Assembly (NCBI GenBank): GCA_943788645.1
Contig: CALSRC010000008.1
Location: 62,001 to 126,000 of the forward strand
DNA length: 64,000 nt
From: UA16 sp002292325
GTDB taxonomy: Bacteria > Bacteroidota > Bacteroidia > Flavobacteriales_D > Sanyastnellaceae
Direction: 5' to 3'
Of the stretch, positions 1 through 7,972 are shown piece by piece; position 1 is the stretch's first letter; the number at the start of each line of letters is the position of its first letter. The notes below the pieces were generated by a model that was given only the letters and a program-made list of their open reading frames with translations, did no database searches and was not told the origin of the DNA. The position numbers and the translations under genes are program-made.

Positions 1-305
1 ACTTCGAGCACGGCAGTCCCCAGGTTTCCATTCAATGCACCCAAAATTAGAAATTCAGATAGGATGGGGCCGATCTGTTTCGGTGCAAAGTTGACGACGC
101 CGATGATGTGTTTGCCAATCAATGCTTCGGGGGCATAACGCTCGGTCAACTGAGCAGATGTCTTTTTAATTCCAATGTGACTTCCAAAGTCCACTCGAAT
201 GATATACGCTGGATTGTGGGCTTCAGGAAATGGCTTGACTTCGACAACGCGTCCAACGCGCATTTTTGTTTTTTCAAACTCCGTCCAAGTGAGTGCCGTA
301 TCCAT
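1..305 (-). CDS. csaA: CsaA-type tRNA-binding domain protein, partial (3' end outside window)
   Basis: The gene starts at ATG 305-303 and runs off the left edge, so only about 101 N-terminal residues are visible. They read as a single tRNA-binding OB-fold of the CsaA/EMAP-II type: W-x-x-F-x-x-x-x-x-R-V-G near the start, then PAY.I.VDFG, GIKK[ST]SAQ and VVNF.PKQIGP.LSE. CsaA proteins are small (about 110 residues) homodimers that bind tRNA and have been reported as chaperones, so only about 10 residues are missing. The gene is divergent from mutA. A TACATTTG element sits 4 bases before the start codon (see promoter entry). Family assignment is firm; the role is from family knowledge. Confidence 0.85.
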   Translation of the reverse strand, partial: MDTALTWTEFEKTKMRVGRVVEVKPFPEAHNPAYIIRVDFGSHIGIKKTSAQLTERYAPEALIGKHIIGVVNFAPKQIGPILSEFLILGALNGNLGTAVLE

Positions 306-309
306 GAAC

Positions 310-317
310 CAAATGTA
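310..317 (-). promoter_or_regulatory. TAnnTTTG promoter element of csaA, 4 bases before ATG
   Basis: The minus strand reads TACATTTG, then gttc, then the csaA ATG. This matches the Bacteroidota -7 consensus TAnnTTTG. With a start site a few bases after the final G, the transcript would begin at or next to the ATG. No TTG (-33 element) was found at 17-23 bases upstream. Confidence 0.5.
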
Positions 318-344
318 AGTGGAAAAGGGAGGGCGGAGGTTTTG

Positions 345-352
345 TAAATTTG
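345..352 (+). promoter_or_regulatory. TAnnTTTG promoter element of mutA, 4 bases before ATG
   Basis: The plus strand reads TAAATTTG, then gagt, then the mutA ATG at 357. The layout is identical to the divergent csaA element 27 bases away. No TTG at the expected -33 spacing was seen. Confidence 0.5.
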
Positions 353-356
353 GAGT

Positions 357-1403
357 ATGACGACGAAGCGTTGGTCTTCTTTTCCTGATTTTGATGTGAA
401 TGCATGGGAGCGACAATTGCCTCATTCAGCGGAAGCCGTGCACCCCTTCGAGGGCTGGAGAAAGCCTCTCTGGACAGCGCATAGCGTAATAAGGGAATTG
501 CCAGAACGCGGTGTTTCTCCAAGAACGGAGGGCAATCCGTGGATGTTGACTCAGACTCTGTCCCACAAAAGTCAAGTGATGCCTGCATTGATGGGTGGGG
601 TTGAAGGACTTCGATTTGCAGAAGGCTCGGCCAATGACGGTTGGCTGGAAGGGGTCCACTTGGATATGATTTCAGTGGAATTGAATTCGGAGGAGGTCAG
701 GAATGGTGCATTCGCTCAAGGTCACTGGACTTCGACCGAATGGCAAGGAGCTTGTGGATTGGATTGTAACTCCATGACCTCGTTGTCAGCGGCTGAACAT
801 ATGTTGTTGTGGGCCAATCACCAAAAATTGCGCCGGTGGTTGCTGGATGGTGGAAGTGAGGCAAACCGCGTAAATCGTGCAGTCAAGGCCTTGCAACAGC
901 TCGATCGAACCCATGAGTTATTCCGAAGCATGGACATGGATGTTTCGGCGGAATGGGGAGCATTTCAATGGAAATGGCAGTCAGGGGTTCATGTCTTGGA
1001 AGAAGTGGCGTTTCTCAGAGCGATTCGATTTGTATGGGAGCGATGGCTGGAGGTCAATGATCATGCGCTCGTCCCTATTTGGATTGATGCTCAGACCTCG
1101 CATGATTTCATGGTGGAGACCCAGCCAACGGATCACCTGATTGGATTGACTGCGGCATCCTATGCAGCTGCTATCGGGGGAGCAGATTCGATCGAGACGT
1201 TGTCGCATGATCACGCGCAGGAATCTGCATCCCATGATGGATTGCGCTGGGCACGAAACATTCAACATTTGATGCGAGAAGAATCGCATTTGGACAAAAC
1301 CTTCGATCCGATGGGAGGGAGCAGGGTCATTGAGGCTTGGACCCATTCCATCGTTGATGCGATTTGGGCCACGTATACACGTTCAAAACCCACTGACCAA
1401 TGA
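357..1403 (+). CDS. mutA: methylmalonyl-CoA mutase small (non-B12-binding) subunit
   Basis: This 348-residue protein is the small-subunit partner of the adenosylcobalamin mutase encoded next to it, which interconverts methylmalonyl-CoA and succinyl-CoA in propionate metabolism. Family features seen are an N-terminal FP.F....WE segment, a VEGLRF/WLEGV region, AASYAAAIGGADSIETL near residue 265 and a C-terminal DPMGGSRVIE segment like the DP.GGS of the large subunit. There is no DxHxxG cobalamin motif, as expected for this subunit. It is short for the family (many are 430-620 residues), so much of the inactive barrel is trimmed. Its stop overlaps the mutB start (ATGA), implying translational coupling. 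Confidence 0.88.
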   Translation: MTTKRWSSFPDFDVNAWERQLPHSAEAVHPFEGWRKPLWTAHSVIRELPERGVSPRTEGNPWMLTQTLSHKSQVMPALMGGVEGLRFAEGSANDGWLEGVHLDMISVELNSEEVRNGAFAQGHWTSTEWQGACGLDCNSMTSLSAAEHMLLWANHQKLRRWLLDGGSEANRVNRAVKALQQLDRTHELFRSMDMDVSAEWGAFQWKWQSGVHVLEEVAFLRAIRFVWERWLEVNDHALVPIWIDAQTSHDFMVETQPTDHLIGLTAASYAAAIGGADSIETLSHDHAQESASHDGLRWARNIQHLMREESHLDKTFDPMGGSRVIEAWTHSIVDAIWATYTRSKPTDQ

Positions 1404-3445
1404 GCCGAATCGCCTCGCATTATCCTCCGAAGGAGAATTCGGCCAAACCCCATGAGCGTTTTGGTCCTGGACAAGCGCCTTTTCTCGGCGGCCCTTACCC
1501 ATCCATGTACACCACTCGGCCTTGGACCATACGCCAGTATGCAGGTTTCTCTACAGCAGAGGCTTCGAATGCGTTTTATCGAGCCAACCTGGCTGCTGGC
1601 CAAAAGGGATTGAGTGTTGCGTTTGATTTAGCTACCCATCGAGGGTATGACAGCGATCATTCCCGGGTCTCTGGTGATGTGGGAATGGCTGGTGTGGCGA
1701 TTGATACAGTCGAGGACATGAAACGATTGTTTGACGGAATTCCGTTGGATAAAATGTCGGTGTCTATGACCATGAACGGAGCGGTCTTGCCCGTGCTGGC
1801 TTTTTACATCGTAGCCGCTGAAGAACAAGGCGTATCGCAGTCCTCCTTGTCAGGAACAATTCAAAATGACATCTTGAAGGAGTTCATGGTTCGGAATACG
1901 TACATCTATCCGCCCGCTCCGTCGATGCGGATTATCTCGGATATTTTTCGGTACACCTCTGAATACATGCCGAAATTTAACTCCATTTCGATTTCTGGAT
2001 ACCACATGCAGGAGGCTGGTGCTACACCGGCCCTCGAGTTGGCTTATACGTTAGCAGATGGGTTGGAATACGTGCAAACGGGAATTGCAGCGGGATTGGA
2101 TGTTGATGCGTTTGCCCCACGTTTGAGCTTTTTTTGGGCCAGTGGCATGGAGCATTTTGAAGAAATAGCAAAGATGCGGGCTGCTCGTTTGATTTGGGCC
2201 AGTCGGATGAAGGAGCTGGGTGCCAAAAACCCAAAGTCACTCATGCTGCGAACCCATACACAAACCAGCGGTTGGTCCCTCACGGCCCAGGACCCTTGGA
2301 ACAACGTGGCGCGGACAGCACTCGAGGCCATGGCAGCGACTTTTGGTGGAACGCAATCCTTGCACACCAATTCCATGGATGAAGCGATAGCGCTGCCTAC
2401 AGAAGCTTCGGCACGCATAGCTCGGAATACTCAAAAGTTTTTGCAAGAAAGCGCTGGAGTCACCGATGCCATAGATCCGTGGCACGGTTCAAGGATGATG
2501 GAGGAGCTGACTGAAACGATGGTGACAGAAGCTGAGGAGTTAATGAGCGAGATTGATGCGGCAGGTGGAATGGCTCGGGCCATCGAACAGGGCATTCCTA
2601 AATTGCGTATTGAAGCGGCAGCAGCGGAAAAACAAGCTCGCATCGACCGAGCAGATGACCGCATTATCGGAGTGAATCTTTTTCAAGTTGAGGACGAAAG
2701 TGAGCTCGAATTCTTGGAAATTGACCAACAATCTGTTCTAGCCAATCAATTGAATCAGCTAAAGTTGGTTCGAGGGCGGCGAGATGATCGGGCCGTGGAT
2801 TCAGCACTCGAGCTGATCAAGAAGGGAGCAATGGGAAAGGAAAACTTGCTCTTGCTTTGTGTCGAAGCTGCTCGCTCCAGAGCGACGCTTGGTGAAATCA
2901 GTTCAGCATTGGAGTCCATTTTTGGACGTTACCAACCGACCGTCCAAAAAGTGAGTGGTATCTTTTCACGCGCAATGGAAGGCCAAAAAGCATACGAAGA
3001 TGTCGTGCGATTAACACGGCAATTTAATTCTTTCGCAGGACGTCAGCCTCGCATATTGATCGCTAAAATGGGTCAAGACGGACACGACCGAGGAGCGAAA
3101 GTCGTAGCCTCATCGTTTGCTGACATGGGATTTGATGTGGACCTCGGACCGCTGTTTCAAACACCCGAAGAAGTAGCACAACAGGCGGTTGACAATGACG
3201 TCCATGTCATTGGTGTAAGCACGTTGGCAGCAGGGCACAAAGCGCTCGTTCCGGCGTTGATTCGGGCTTTGGAAATGAGAAAACGCGACGATATTTTGGT
3301 TGTCGTCGGAGGGGTCATTCCACCTAAAGATTACGATGTGCTTTATGATATGGGGGCAGTAGGGGTATTTGGCCCGGGAACGCCTATTACACATTCGGCT
3401 ACTGAAATCCTTCAGATTTTGCTCGAGGCTTATGGAGAAGTGTGA
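1400..3445 (+). CDS. mutB: methylmalonyl-CoA mutase large (catalytic) subunit
   Basis: The 681-residue protein has the catalytic TIM barrel at about residues 1-510, with TRPWTIRQYAGF, AFDLATHRGYDSD and the SISGYHMQEAGA segment. The cobalamin-binding Rossmann domain follows at about 545-680, with GQDGHDRGAKV (DxHxxG, His being the lower cobalt ligand) and a VIGVSTLAAGH segment. It carries out the radical rearrangement of (R)-methylmalonyl-CoA to succinyl-CoA in the cytoplasm. The start overlaps the mutA stop by 4 bases, so the two subunits are co-translated. Length and motifs are full and intact. Confidence 0.97.
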   Translation: MSRIASHYPPKENSAKPHERFGPGQAPFLGGPYPSMYTTRPWTIRQYAGFSTAEASNAFYRANLAAGQKGLSVAFDLATHRGYDSDHSRVSGDVGMAGVAIDTVEDMKRLFDGIPLDKMSVSMTMNGAVLPVLAFYIVAAEEQGVSQSSLSGTIQNDILKEFMVRNTYIYPPAPSMRIISDIFRYTSEYMPKFNSISISGYHMQEAGATPALELAYTLADGLEYVQTGIAAGLDVDAFAPRLSFFWASGMEHFEEIAKMRAARLIWASRMKELGAKNPKSLMLRTHTQTSGWSLTAQDPWNNVARTALEAMAATFGGTQSLHTNSMDEAIALPTEASARIARNTQKFLQESAGVTDAIDPWHGSRMMEELTETMVTEAEELMSEIDAAGGMARAIEQGIPKLRIEAAAAEKQARIDRADDRIIGVNLFQVEDESELEFLEIDQQSVLANQLNQLKLVRGRRDDRAVDSALELIKKGAMGKENLLLLCVEAARSRATLGEISSALESIFGRYQPTVQKVSGIFSRAMEGQKAYEDVVRLTRQFNSFAGRQPRILIAKMGQDGHDRGAKVVASSFADMGFDVDLGPLFQTPEEVAQQAVDNDVHVIGVSTLAAGHKALVPALIRALEMRKRDDILVVVGGVIPPKDYDVLYDMGAVGVFGPGTPITHSATEILQILLEAYGEV

Positions 3446-3456
3446 ATGGAGATCAA

Positions 3457-4437
3457 TTAAGTCATCCCCCAGATGCCTGGATCTGCAGTCAATCCGTTGA
3501 GCCATGCGCCTCCCTGCATGGATTTTTTACCAGGTGGCGTAAGTTCATCAATTTGTATCCAATCATCGCTGCACCAAATGCACAGGCTGTTCCGATGAGC
3601 GATTGCAAGGCCGGGTATGTTCTCGCCCGTGCTGACTACGGGTGTTTTCAGAGAAGATGCTCTGATCAGCTTGATGTCTCCGTGTGGACTGGAGGTCCAA
3701 GCTTTTGGAAATGGAGAGAGCCCATTAATCATATTCCGCACGTTTTCAGCCCCTTTCGTCCAATCGACTCGTGTGTTTTCTCGGTTTAATTTTGGAGCGT
3801 GCAGGACGGATTGATCCATGCTTTGATCCAATTGTGGAGCTGATTTGAGGGCGCCTGCGGCCAATTCTTCAAGTGTTTCTACGAGTAAAGTTTTTCCACG
3901 CGACAATAATTTATCGTGCAGCGATGATGCATTTTCCGTAGGATCAATTTGGACCGAGGCCTGTTTCAGGATGTCACCTGTATCAATCTGGTGCTGCAAA
4001 GAAAAAGTCGTAACACCAGTGGTTTTGAATCCGTATCGAATGGCCCATTGGATTGGCGCGGCTCCGCGCAATTGGGGCAGCAGAGAGGCGTGAAGGTTGA
4101 TGGTCCCATAAGGTGGGGCGTTCCAAACACATTCCGGGAGCATTCGAAACGCAACAACGAGGTATACATCCGCATTCCATGTTTCGAGCGCGCCATTGAA
4201 TGCCTCATTCTTTAAATTGGTCGGTTGCAATACGGGCAACCTTTCGTGCTGTGCAATGGATTTCACGGCCGATTGTTGCAGCTTTTGTCCCCTTCCAGCC
4301 TTCCTGTCTGGCGCCGTAACGACACCTGCAATGGTGTGTCGACTCTTCAGGACTTCTTGTAAGCAAATGGCTGCAAACTCGGGAGTTCCAAAAAATACCA
4401 CACGGAGGGGACGTTGAAGGGGTTTGGACGGGAACAT
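3457..4437 (-). CDS. fmt: methionyl-tRNA formyltransferase
   Basis: This enzyme transfers the formyl group from 10-formyl-THF to Met-tRNAfMet for translation initiation. The 326-residue product starts at ATG 4437. A longer in-frame start at 4539 is rejected because it would overlap the upstream MATE gene and add 34 residues not typical of the family. N-terminal formyltransferase domain: RVVFFGTPEFA at the start, the catalytic NLHASLLP..RGAAPIQ segment (Asn and His) and IDTGD (Asp). A C-terminal OB-like domain follows from about residue 205. It lies 7 bases after the MATE stop, so the two are probably one operon. It converges on mutB with only 11 bases between and no visible terminator. Confidence 0.95.
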   Translation of the reverse strand: MFPSKPLQRPLRVVFFGTPEFAAICLQEVLKSRHTIAGVVTAPDRKAGRGQKLQQSAVKSIAQHERLPVLQPTNLKNEAFNGALETWNADVYLVVAFRMLPECVWNAPPYGTINLHASLLPQLRGAAPIQWAIRYGFKTTGVTTFSLQHQIDTGDILKQASVQIDPTENASSLHDKLLSRGKTLLVETLEELAAGALKSAPQLDQSMDQSVLHAPKLNRENTRVDWTKGAENVRNMINGLSPFPKAWTSSPHGDIKLIRASSLKTPVVSTGENIPGLAIAHRNSLCIWCSDDWIQIDELTPPGKKSMQGGAWLNGLTADPGIWGMT

Positions 4438-4444
4438 AGCGGGT

Positions 4445-5791
4445 CTAGTCTGAGAGGGTGCTGATGGATAAATTCCAATGTCTTCTTCGAAGATAATACC
4501 AACTGCCGAGTCCAATGCTGCTGAAGTAGACCCATTCAACCCGCCAGATAATCCAGACCGGTTGTGGCCAAATTAATGTCATCGAAGCGGCTGCCATCAT
4601 GTACAAAGTGACAGCGAACAGTTCGATCTTGAACGCTGCTTTTGTGGCCCCACTTCCTTGGATGGTCGCCAACATGATTCCGGTAAACGAATAGATGCAA
4701 ACAGCTGAAAAAATGACTTGCAGGGTTTGAATCATTGCGTTTTGACCCATGGGATCATCGAAGAAAACCCCAACAAGAAGCTCCGGATACAACAGATATC
4801 CATGGCAAAGCAAGACAATTCCTGATACGTTGATGACCATTATTCTGCGCAATACGATGCGCAGATCTTGCATGCGCCGTTCTCCCAATAGTCCGCTCAC
4901 ATAGGTTCGGGTAGTTTGCTGCATACCTTGTTCTACAATGAAGGCGAGCATAAAAAAGTTGCGAGCGAGGTGAGAAACTTTGAGCTCCATCCCGCCGACC
5001 TTTTCTACAAAGAAGAAAAATGTTGTCCAGGTGGAAATGGTCAGGAGAAATTGTCCCATCATGGGGTAAGCGAGTTTCCACCAAGCTTGGAGTTCTTTCA
5101 GCGGTAGCCAAGTCCATGGTGACATGGCTTTAGGCAGTGCGAAGAGCGTCACCGCAATGGCCGCAAGAAATCCCACGCCTTCCGCTAACAAAGAGGCCCA
5201 CGCTGCACCTGTGAATCCAATCGGTTCAATCCCCCACATGCCTTCCACCCAGGCAGCATCAAAAATGACATTGGTGATGGCACTGATCCCACCTACGATG
5301 AGGATGGGCCACGTTCGAGTCGTTCCCGTGTAGAGGGCATTAAAGGCCAGAATCATGGAAAAAGGTACAAAACCCAATAAGCGAATGGTGAAAAAAGCAT
5401 CAAACACATCTCGAACTCCCGGGTCAGCAATGGCTTTCAACATCCAGCCAGAATTCAATCCAAGAGCCAACACAGTGAGTCCAACTCCCATGCCGAGATG
5501 CAAGGCCAACCCACTGCGAAAGGTCTGGTAAGCCTTTTCTTTCTGGCCTTCACCAATTTGCCGAGCAATGACAATCTGCAGAGCTGCTCCGCTTCCGACG
5601 GCAATCATTTCAAGCGTGAGATAGACCAATCCGGCATTTCCCGCTCCATTGATTGCATTTTCACTCAAGCGAGCAAGAAAGAAATTATCCGTGAGCAAGA
5701 CGATGAATTGCAGCAGGGTTCCTAAGGAAATAGGGACAGCCATCCGCAACAAATCGCGGTATCCCAATTGAAGTAACCCCTGCTGTTTCAT
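4445..5791 (-). CDS. MATE-family multidrug/metabolite exporter
   Basis: The 448-residue polytopic inner-membrane protein has about 12 hydrophobic segments in two halves, as in Na+ or H+ antiporters of the MatE family. Family signatures are the N-terminal P.SLGTLLQ.....D..F..RL, GNAGLVYL and, in the middle, G..GAAWASLLAEGVGF. The substrate cannot be read from sequence. fmt follows after 7 bases. A one-mismatch version of the -7 element (GATTTTTG) lies 5 bases before the ATG. Confidence 0.88.
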   Translation of the reverse strand: MKQQGLLQLGYRDLLRMAVPISLGTLLQFIVLLTDNFFLARLSENAINGAGNAGLVYLTLEMIAVGSGAALQIVIARQIGEGQKEKAYQTFRSGLALHLGMGVGLTVLALGLNSGWMLKAIADPGVRDVFDAFFTIRLLGFVPFSMILAFNALYTGTTRTWPILIVGGISAITNVIFDAAWVEGMWGIEPIGFTGAAWASLLAEGVGFLAAIAVTLFALPKAMSPWTWLPLKELQAWWKLAYPMMGQFLLTISTWTTFFFFVEKVGGMELKVSHLARNFFMLAFIVEQGMQQTTRTYVSGLLGERRMQDLRIVLRRIMVINVSGIVLLCHGYLLYPELLVGVFFDDPMGQNAMIQTLQVIFSAVCIYSFTGIMLATIQGSGATKAAFKIELFAVTLYMMAAASMTLIWPQPVWIIWRVEWVYFSSIGLGSWYYLRRRHWNLSISTLSD

Positions 5792-5838
5792 GACGGCAAA
5801 AATCCAACGGAAATCATGGACATCTACTCAAGTGAAGG

Positions 5839-6534
5839 CTATTTATTTTGGGTGGCCTTGCCTGTGTCGGGATCAATACCGAGGTGCTTCAATAATGCCT
5901 TGGATTTACGAACCGATTTCATAGCCCATTCGACGCGTAATTGATCGGCTTCTTCCCCGGTGATTGACCAATCTATGGGCGGTCTTTGATGAATGTTTTC
6001 TAAAATACGGTGCATGATGATTCCAGCAGCTACACTGATATTCAGTGACTCTGCAAAACCGTGCATTGGCGTGTAAACATGATAGTCAGCGGCATCCATC
6101 ATCTCCTCGGAAACCCCCGTGAATTCGGTGCCCATGACCAAGGCGACGGGATCGCTTGTAGGCAAGAGATGTGGTTGAAATCCATTCACATGTGGGGAGG
6201 TTACTGCAATTTTATACCCCAAATTTTTCAATTGAGCGATGCAAGCTTCTGAAGGCTTTTTTTCCGAACGATACCGGTGGAGTGTAAGCCATGAAGGAGT
6301 GCCTTTGGATACAATGCGGTTGAATACCCATGGGTTAACGTCCTCAATCAAGTGCACATCTTGCACACCAAGCCCATCGCATGTGCGCATGACTGCACTC
6401 GCATTCCTACTTTGGTAAACGTTCTCTAAGACAAGGCACAGTTTTCGTGTTCGTCGTGAGAGGACGTCATCAAACTTTTTCAAGCGCTCTTCGCTCAAAA
6501 AAGGAACGAGAGCTTCCAACCGGGCGTCTTGCAT
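5839..6534 (-). CDS. trmH: SpoU-family tRNA 2'-O-methyltransferase (TrmH-like)
   Basis: The 231-residue SPOUT methyltransferase has all three family motifs in order: N-x-S-A-x-x-R in NVYQSRNASAVMRTCDGLG, then ALVMGTEFTGVS, then MHGFAESLNISVAAGI. The size and the extra C-terminal helix fit TrmH, which 2'-O-methylates G18 in the tRNA D-loop using S-adenosylmethionine. rRNA-specific relatives (RlmB) have an N-terminal substrate domain that is absent here. The HU terminator lies just upstream, so this gene probably has its own promoter, though none was recognised. Confidence 0.9.
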   Translation of the reverse strand: MQDARLEALVPFLSEERLKKFDDVLSRRTRKLCLVLENVYQSRNASAVMRTCDGLGVQDVHLIEDVNPWVFNRIVSKGTPSWLTLHRYRSEKKPSEACIAQLKNLGYKIAVTSPHVNGFQPHLLPTSDPVALVMGTEFTGVSEEMMDAADYHVYTPMHGFAESLNISVAAGIIMHRILENIHQRPPIDWSITGEEADQLRVEWAMKSVRKSKALLKHLGIDPDTGKATQNK

Positions 6535-6545
6535 GGAGGTAGAAA

Positions 6546-6580
6546 TAAAAAAGGCTCCGGAACGAGTCCCGGAGCCTTTT
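6546..6580 (-). terminator. rho-independent terminator of the HU gene
   Basis: A 12-base perfect stem (6549-6560 with 6569-6580, AAAAGGCTCCGG arm) with an 8-base loop is followed on the minus strand by a T-rich run. It lies 19 bases after the HU stop codon. The symmetrical A and T tracts would also work on the plus strand. Confidence 0.88.
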
Positions 6581-6598
6581 CATTAGAACAAGGGTCAA

Positions 6599-6868
6599 TT
6601 AAACCTTTGCACTCAATTCAGCACCAGCTTTGAACTTGATTACGTTCTTCGCTTTGATGGTGATTGCCTTGCCCGTTTGAGGGTTGCGGCCTTGACGCTC
6701 AGCTCGGTGAGATACAGAGAATGATCCGAATCCTACGAGGGAAACACGATCACCTTTGCTCAATGCGCCAGCTGTAGAGTCAACGAATGCGTCCAATGCA
6801 CGCTTTGCGTCTGCTTTTGAGATACCGGCTCCTTCGGCCATAGCATCTACCAATTCTGCTTTGTTCAT
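6599..6868 (-). CDS. hup: HU-family histone-like DNA-binding protein
   Basis: This 89-residue nucleoid protein is full length for HU. It has MNKAELVDAMAE at the start, the dimer core VSLVGFGSFSV and the beta-arm with R.GRNPQTGK, whose Pro intercalates into DNA. It binds and bends DNA non-specifically. It stands alone between its own promoter and a strong terminator, as expected for an abundantly expressed single gene. Confidence 0.97.
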   Translation of the reverse strand: MNKAELVDAMAEGAGISKADAKRALDAFVDSTAGALSKGDRVSLVGFGSFSVSHRAERQGRNPQTGKAITIKAKNVIKFKAGAELSAKV

Positions 6869-6902
6869 GGTATAGGGTTTAAATAAATTTGTTCAACGAG
6901 GT

Positions 6903-6934
6903 CAAATATATAGGTGGGAATTCAACGCTGGCAA
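6903..6934 (-). promoter_or_regulatory. Bacteroidota-type promoter of the HU gene
   Basis: On the minus strand a TTG (6934-6932) is followed after 21 bases by TATATTTG (6910-6903), matching TTG-N17-23-TAnnTTTG. The predicted leader is about 30 bases. Two copies of TTCAACG (6892-6898 and 6921-6927) flank the -7 element. Confidence 0.7.
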
Positions 6935-7042
6935 GGGGTTCCGGTCATTTCGTGAATAAAGGAGTGCTTTTTGTTAATAAGCACGGTATTCAGATGGGAT
7001 TTTTACGTGAAATCCAACGCTGCTGGTTGATTTTAGCATGTG

Positions 7043-7378
7043 TTAGCTTGCTTTTGCCCTCACGATTCGTTCATGGTAGATCCAAAACAATAAGGAAAGA
7101 GCCGGGATGCCCACGAGGTGAAGTGGACTCGCGTCGAGAACCAACCATTGAGCCCAGGATACGGCGATCGCTACAATCTGCAGGGAAACGACCAAAATGG
7201 AGAGGAAGGAGCGATCCCATGCTTTATTGGAGCTTGCAATGCTCAATAACAATGGCAGTGTGGCCGATAAAAATACCATGAGCCAGGCTATGGAATCCAA
7301 ATGCGTGGAAAAACCAAGCAGTCCTACTAAACAAAGCACTGACCAAACAACTCTAGAAAAGATCAAACCTTTTTTCAT
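7043..7378 (-). CDS. small integral membrane protein of unknown function
   Basis: The 111-residue protein is dominated by four hydrophobic stretches (about 8-22, 28-48, 58-78 and 84-98) with short polar linkers and a basic C-terminus. No family was recognised and no catalytic motif is visible. It is divergent from the thioesterase at 7411, and both start codons sit 4 bases after a TAnnTTTG element. That conserved layout supports 7378 as the true start and the ORF as a real gene. Confidence 0.6.
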   Translation of the reverse strand: MKKGLIFSRVVWSVLCLVGLLGFSTHLDSIAWLMVFLSATLPLLLSIASSNKAWDRSFLSILVVSLQIVAIAVSWAQWLVLDASPLHLVGIPALSLLFWIYHERIVRAKAS

Positions 7379-7382
7379 GGTT

Positions 7383-7390
7383 CAAAATTA
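7383..7390 (-). promoter_or_regulatory. TAnnTTTG element of the membrane-protein gene, 4 bases before ATG
   Basis: The minus strand reads TAATTTTG, aacc, ATG. It is the same spacing as at csaA, mutA, the 7411 thioesterase and the DUF6702 gene. Confidence 0.5.
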
Positions 7391-7398
7391 CGAGCAGG

Positions 7399-7406
7399 TA
7401 CCTTTG
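7399..7406 (+). promoter_or_regulatory. TAnnTTTG element of the thioesterase gene, 4 bases before ATG
   Basis: The plus strand reads TACCTTTG, cacc, ATG (7411). Only 32 bases separate the two divergent start codons, so two facing promoters are packed into this space. Confidence 0.5.
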
Positions 7407-7410
7407 CACC

Positions 7411-7854
7411 ATGAATTCATTTCAATTACCTGAGTGCCAAGTTTACCAGCCAGAGATTCGGTTCGTCGACATAGACGCCGCTGGAATCGTAAACAATGCC
7501 ACCTATTTCAATTATTTTGAGCAAAGTAGGATTCAGTTCTTTGAAGGTCTTGTCGGGAGTAAATGGAATTGGCAGGAAGCGGGAATGGTGGTCGCTCGGC
7601 ATGAAATTGATTATCGATTGCCGATTCTGTTCAATGATGATGTCAGGATTGTCACGTGGGTAGAACGTGTTGGAGAAAAGAGCATGACAGCTGCTTATGA
7701 AGTCATGAAATGTGTGGAGGGGAAGTGGCTGAAATTGGCATCCGCGAGTTCTGTTCTTGTTTCGTACAATCATAACTCGGGCAAAACCTTGGCTTGGCCA
7801 TCAAAAATGCTCGAACCCATTCAAGCATTTGGCCTCGGTAGGCCCAACTTTTGA
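7411..7854 (+). CDS. 4HBT-fold acyl-CoA thioesterase
   Basis: This 147-residue hot-dog-fold thioesterase has the family signature V..R..D.DA.G.VNN..Y..YFE..R..F near residues 14-45, with the Asp of IDAAGIVNN in the catalytic position. It is of the YbgC/FcbC type and would hydrolyse an acyl-CoA thioester, but the substrate is not readable from sequence. It differs from the second thioesterase of this window (40886), with which it shares only the family motif. Confidence 0.87.
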   Translation: MNSFQLPECQVYQPEIRFVDIDAAGIVNNATYFNYFEQSRIQFFEGLVGSKWNWQEAGMVVARHEIDYRLPILFNDDVRIVTWVERVGEKSMTAAYEVMKCVEGKWLKLASASSVLVSYNHNSGKTLAWPSKMLEPIQAFGLGRPNF

Positions 7855-7914
7855 CATCAATGTCCTGGCTCGGTTGAAAAGTTTTTGAAACTCACATTGA
7901 GAAACTAACGAATC

Positions 7915-7943
7915 TTGCCGTTAAATTTGTTCGTGTACTTTTG
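7915..7943 (+). promoter_or_regulatory. promoter of the starch-binding-module secreted protein
   Basis: TTG (7915-7917), 18 bases, then TACTTTTG (7936-7943) matches the TTG-N17-23-TAnnTTTG consensus. The predicted leader before ATG 7973 is about 25 bases. Confidence 0.65.
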
Positions 7944-7972
7944 ACACCATTCATTTCTCAAATACCGAATTC

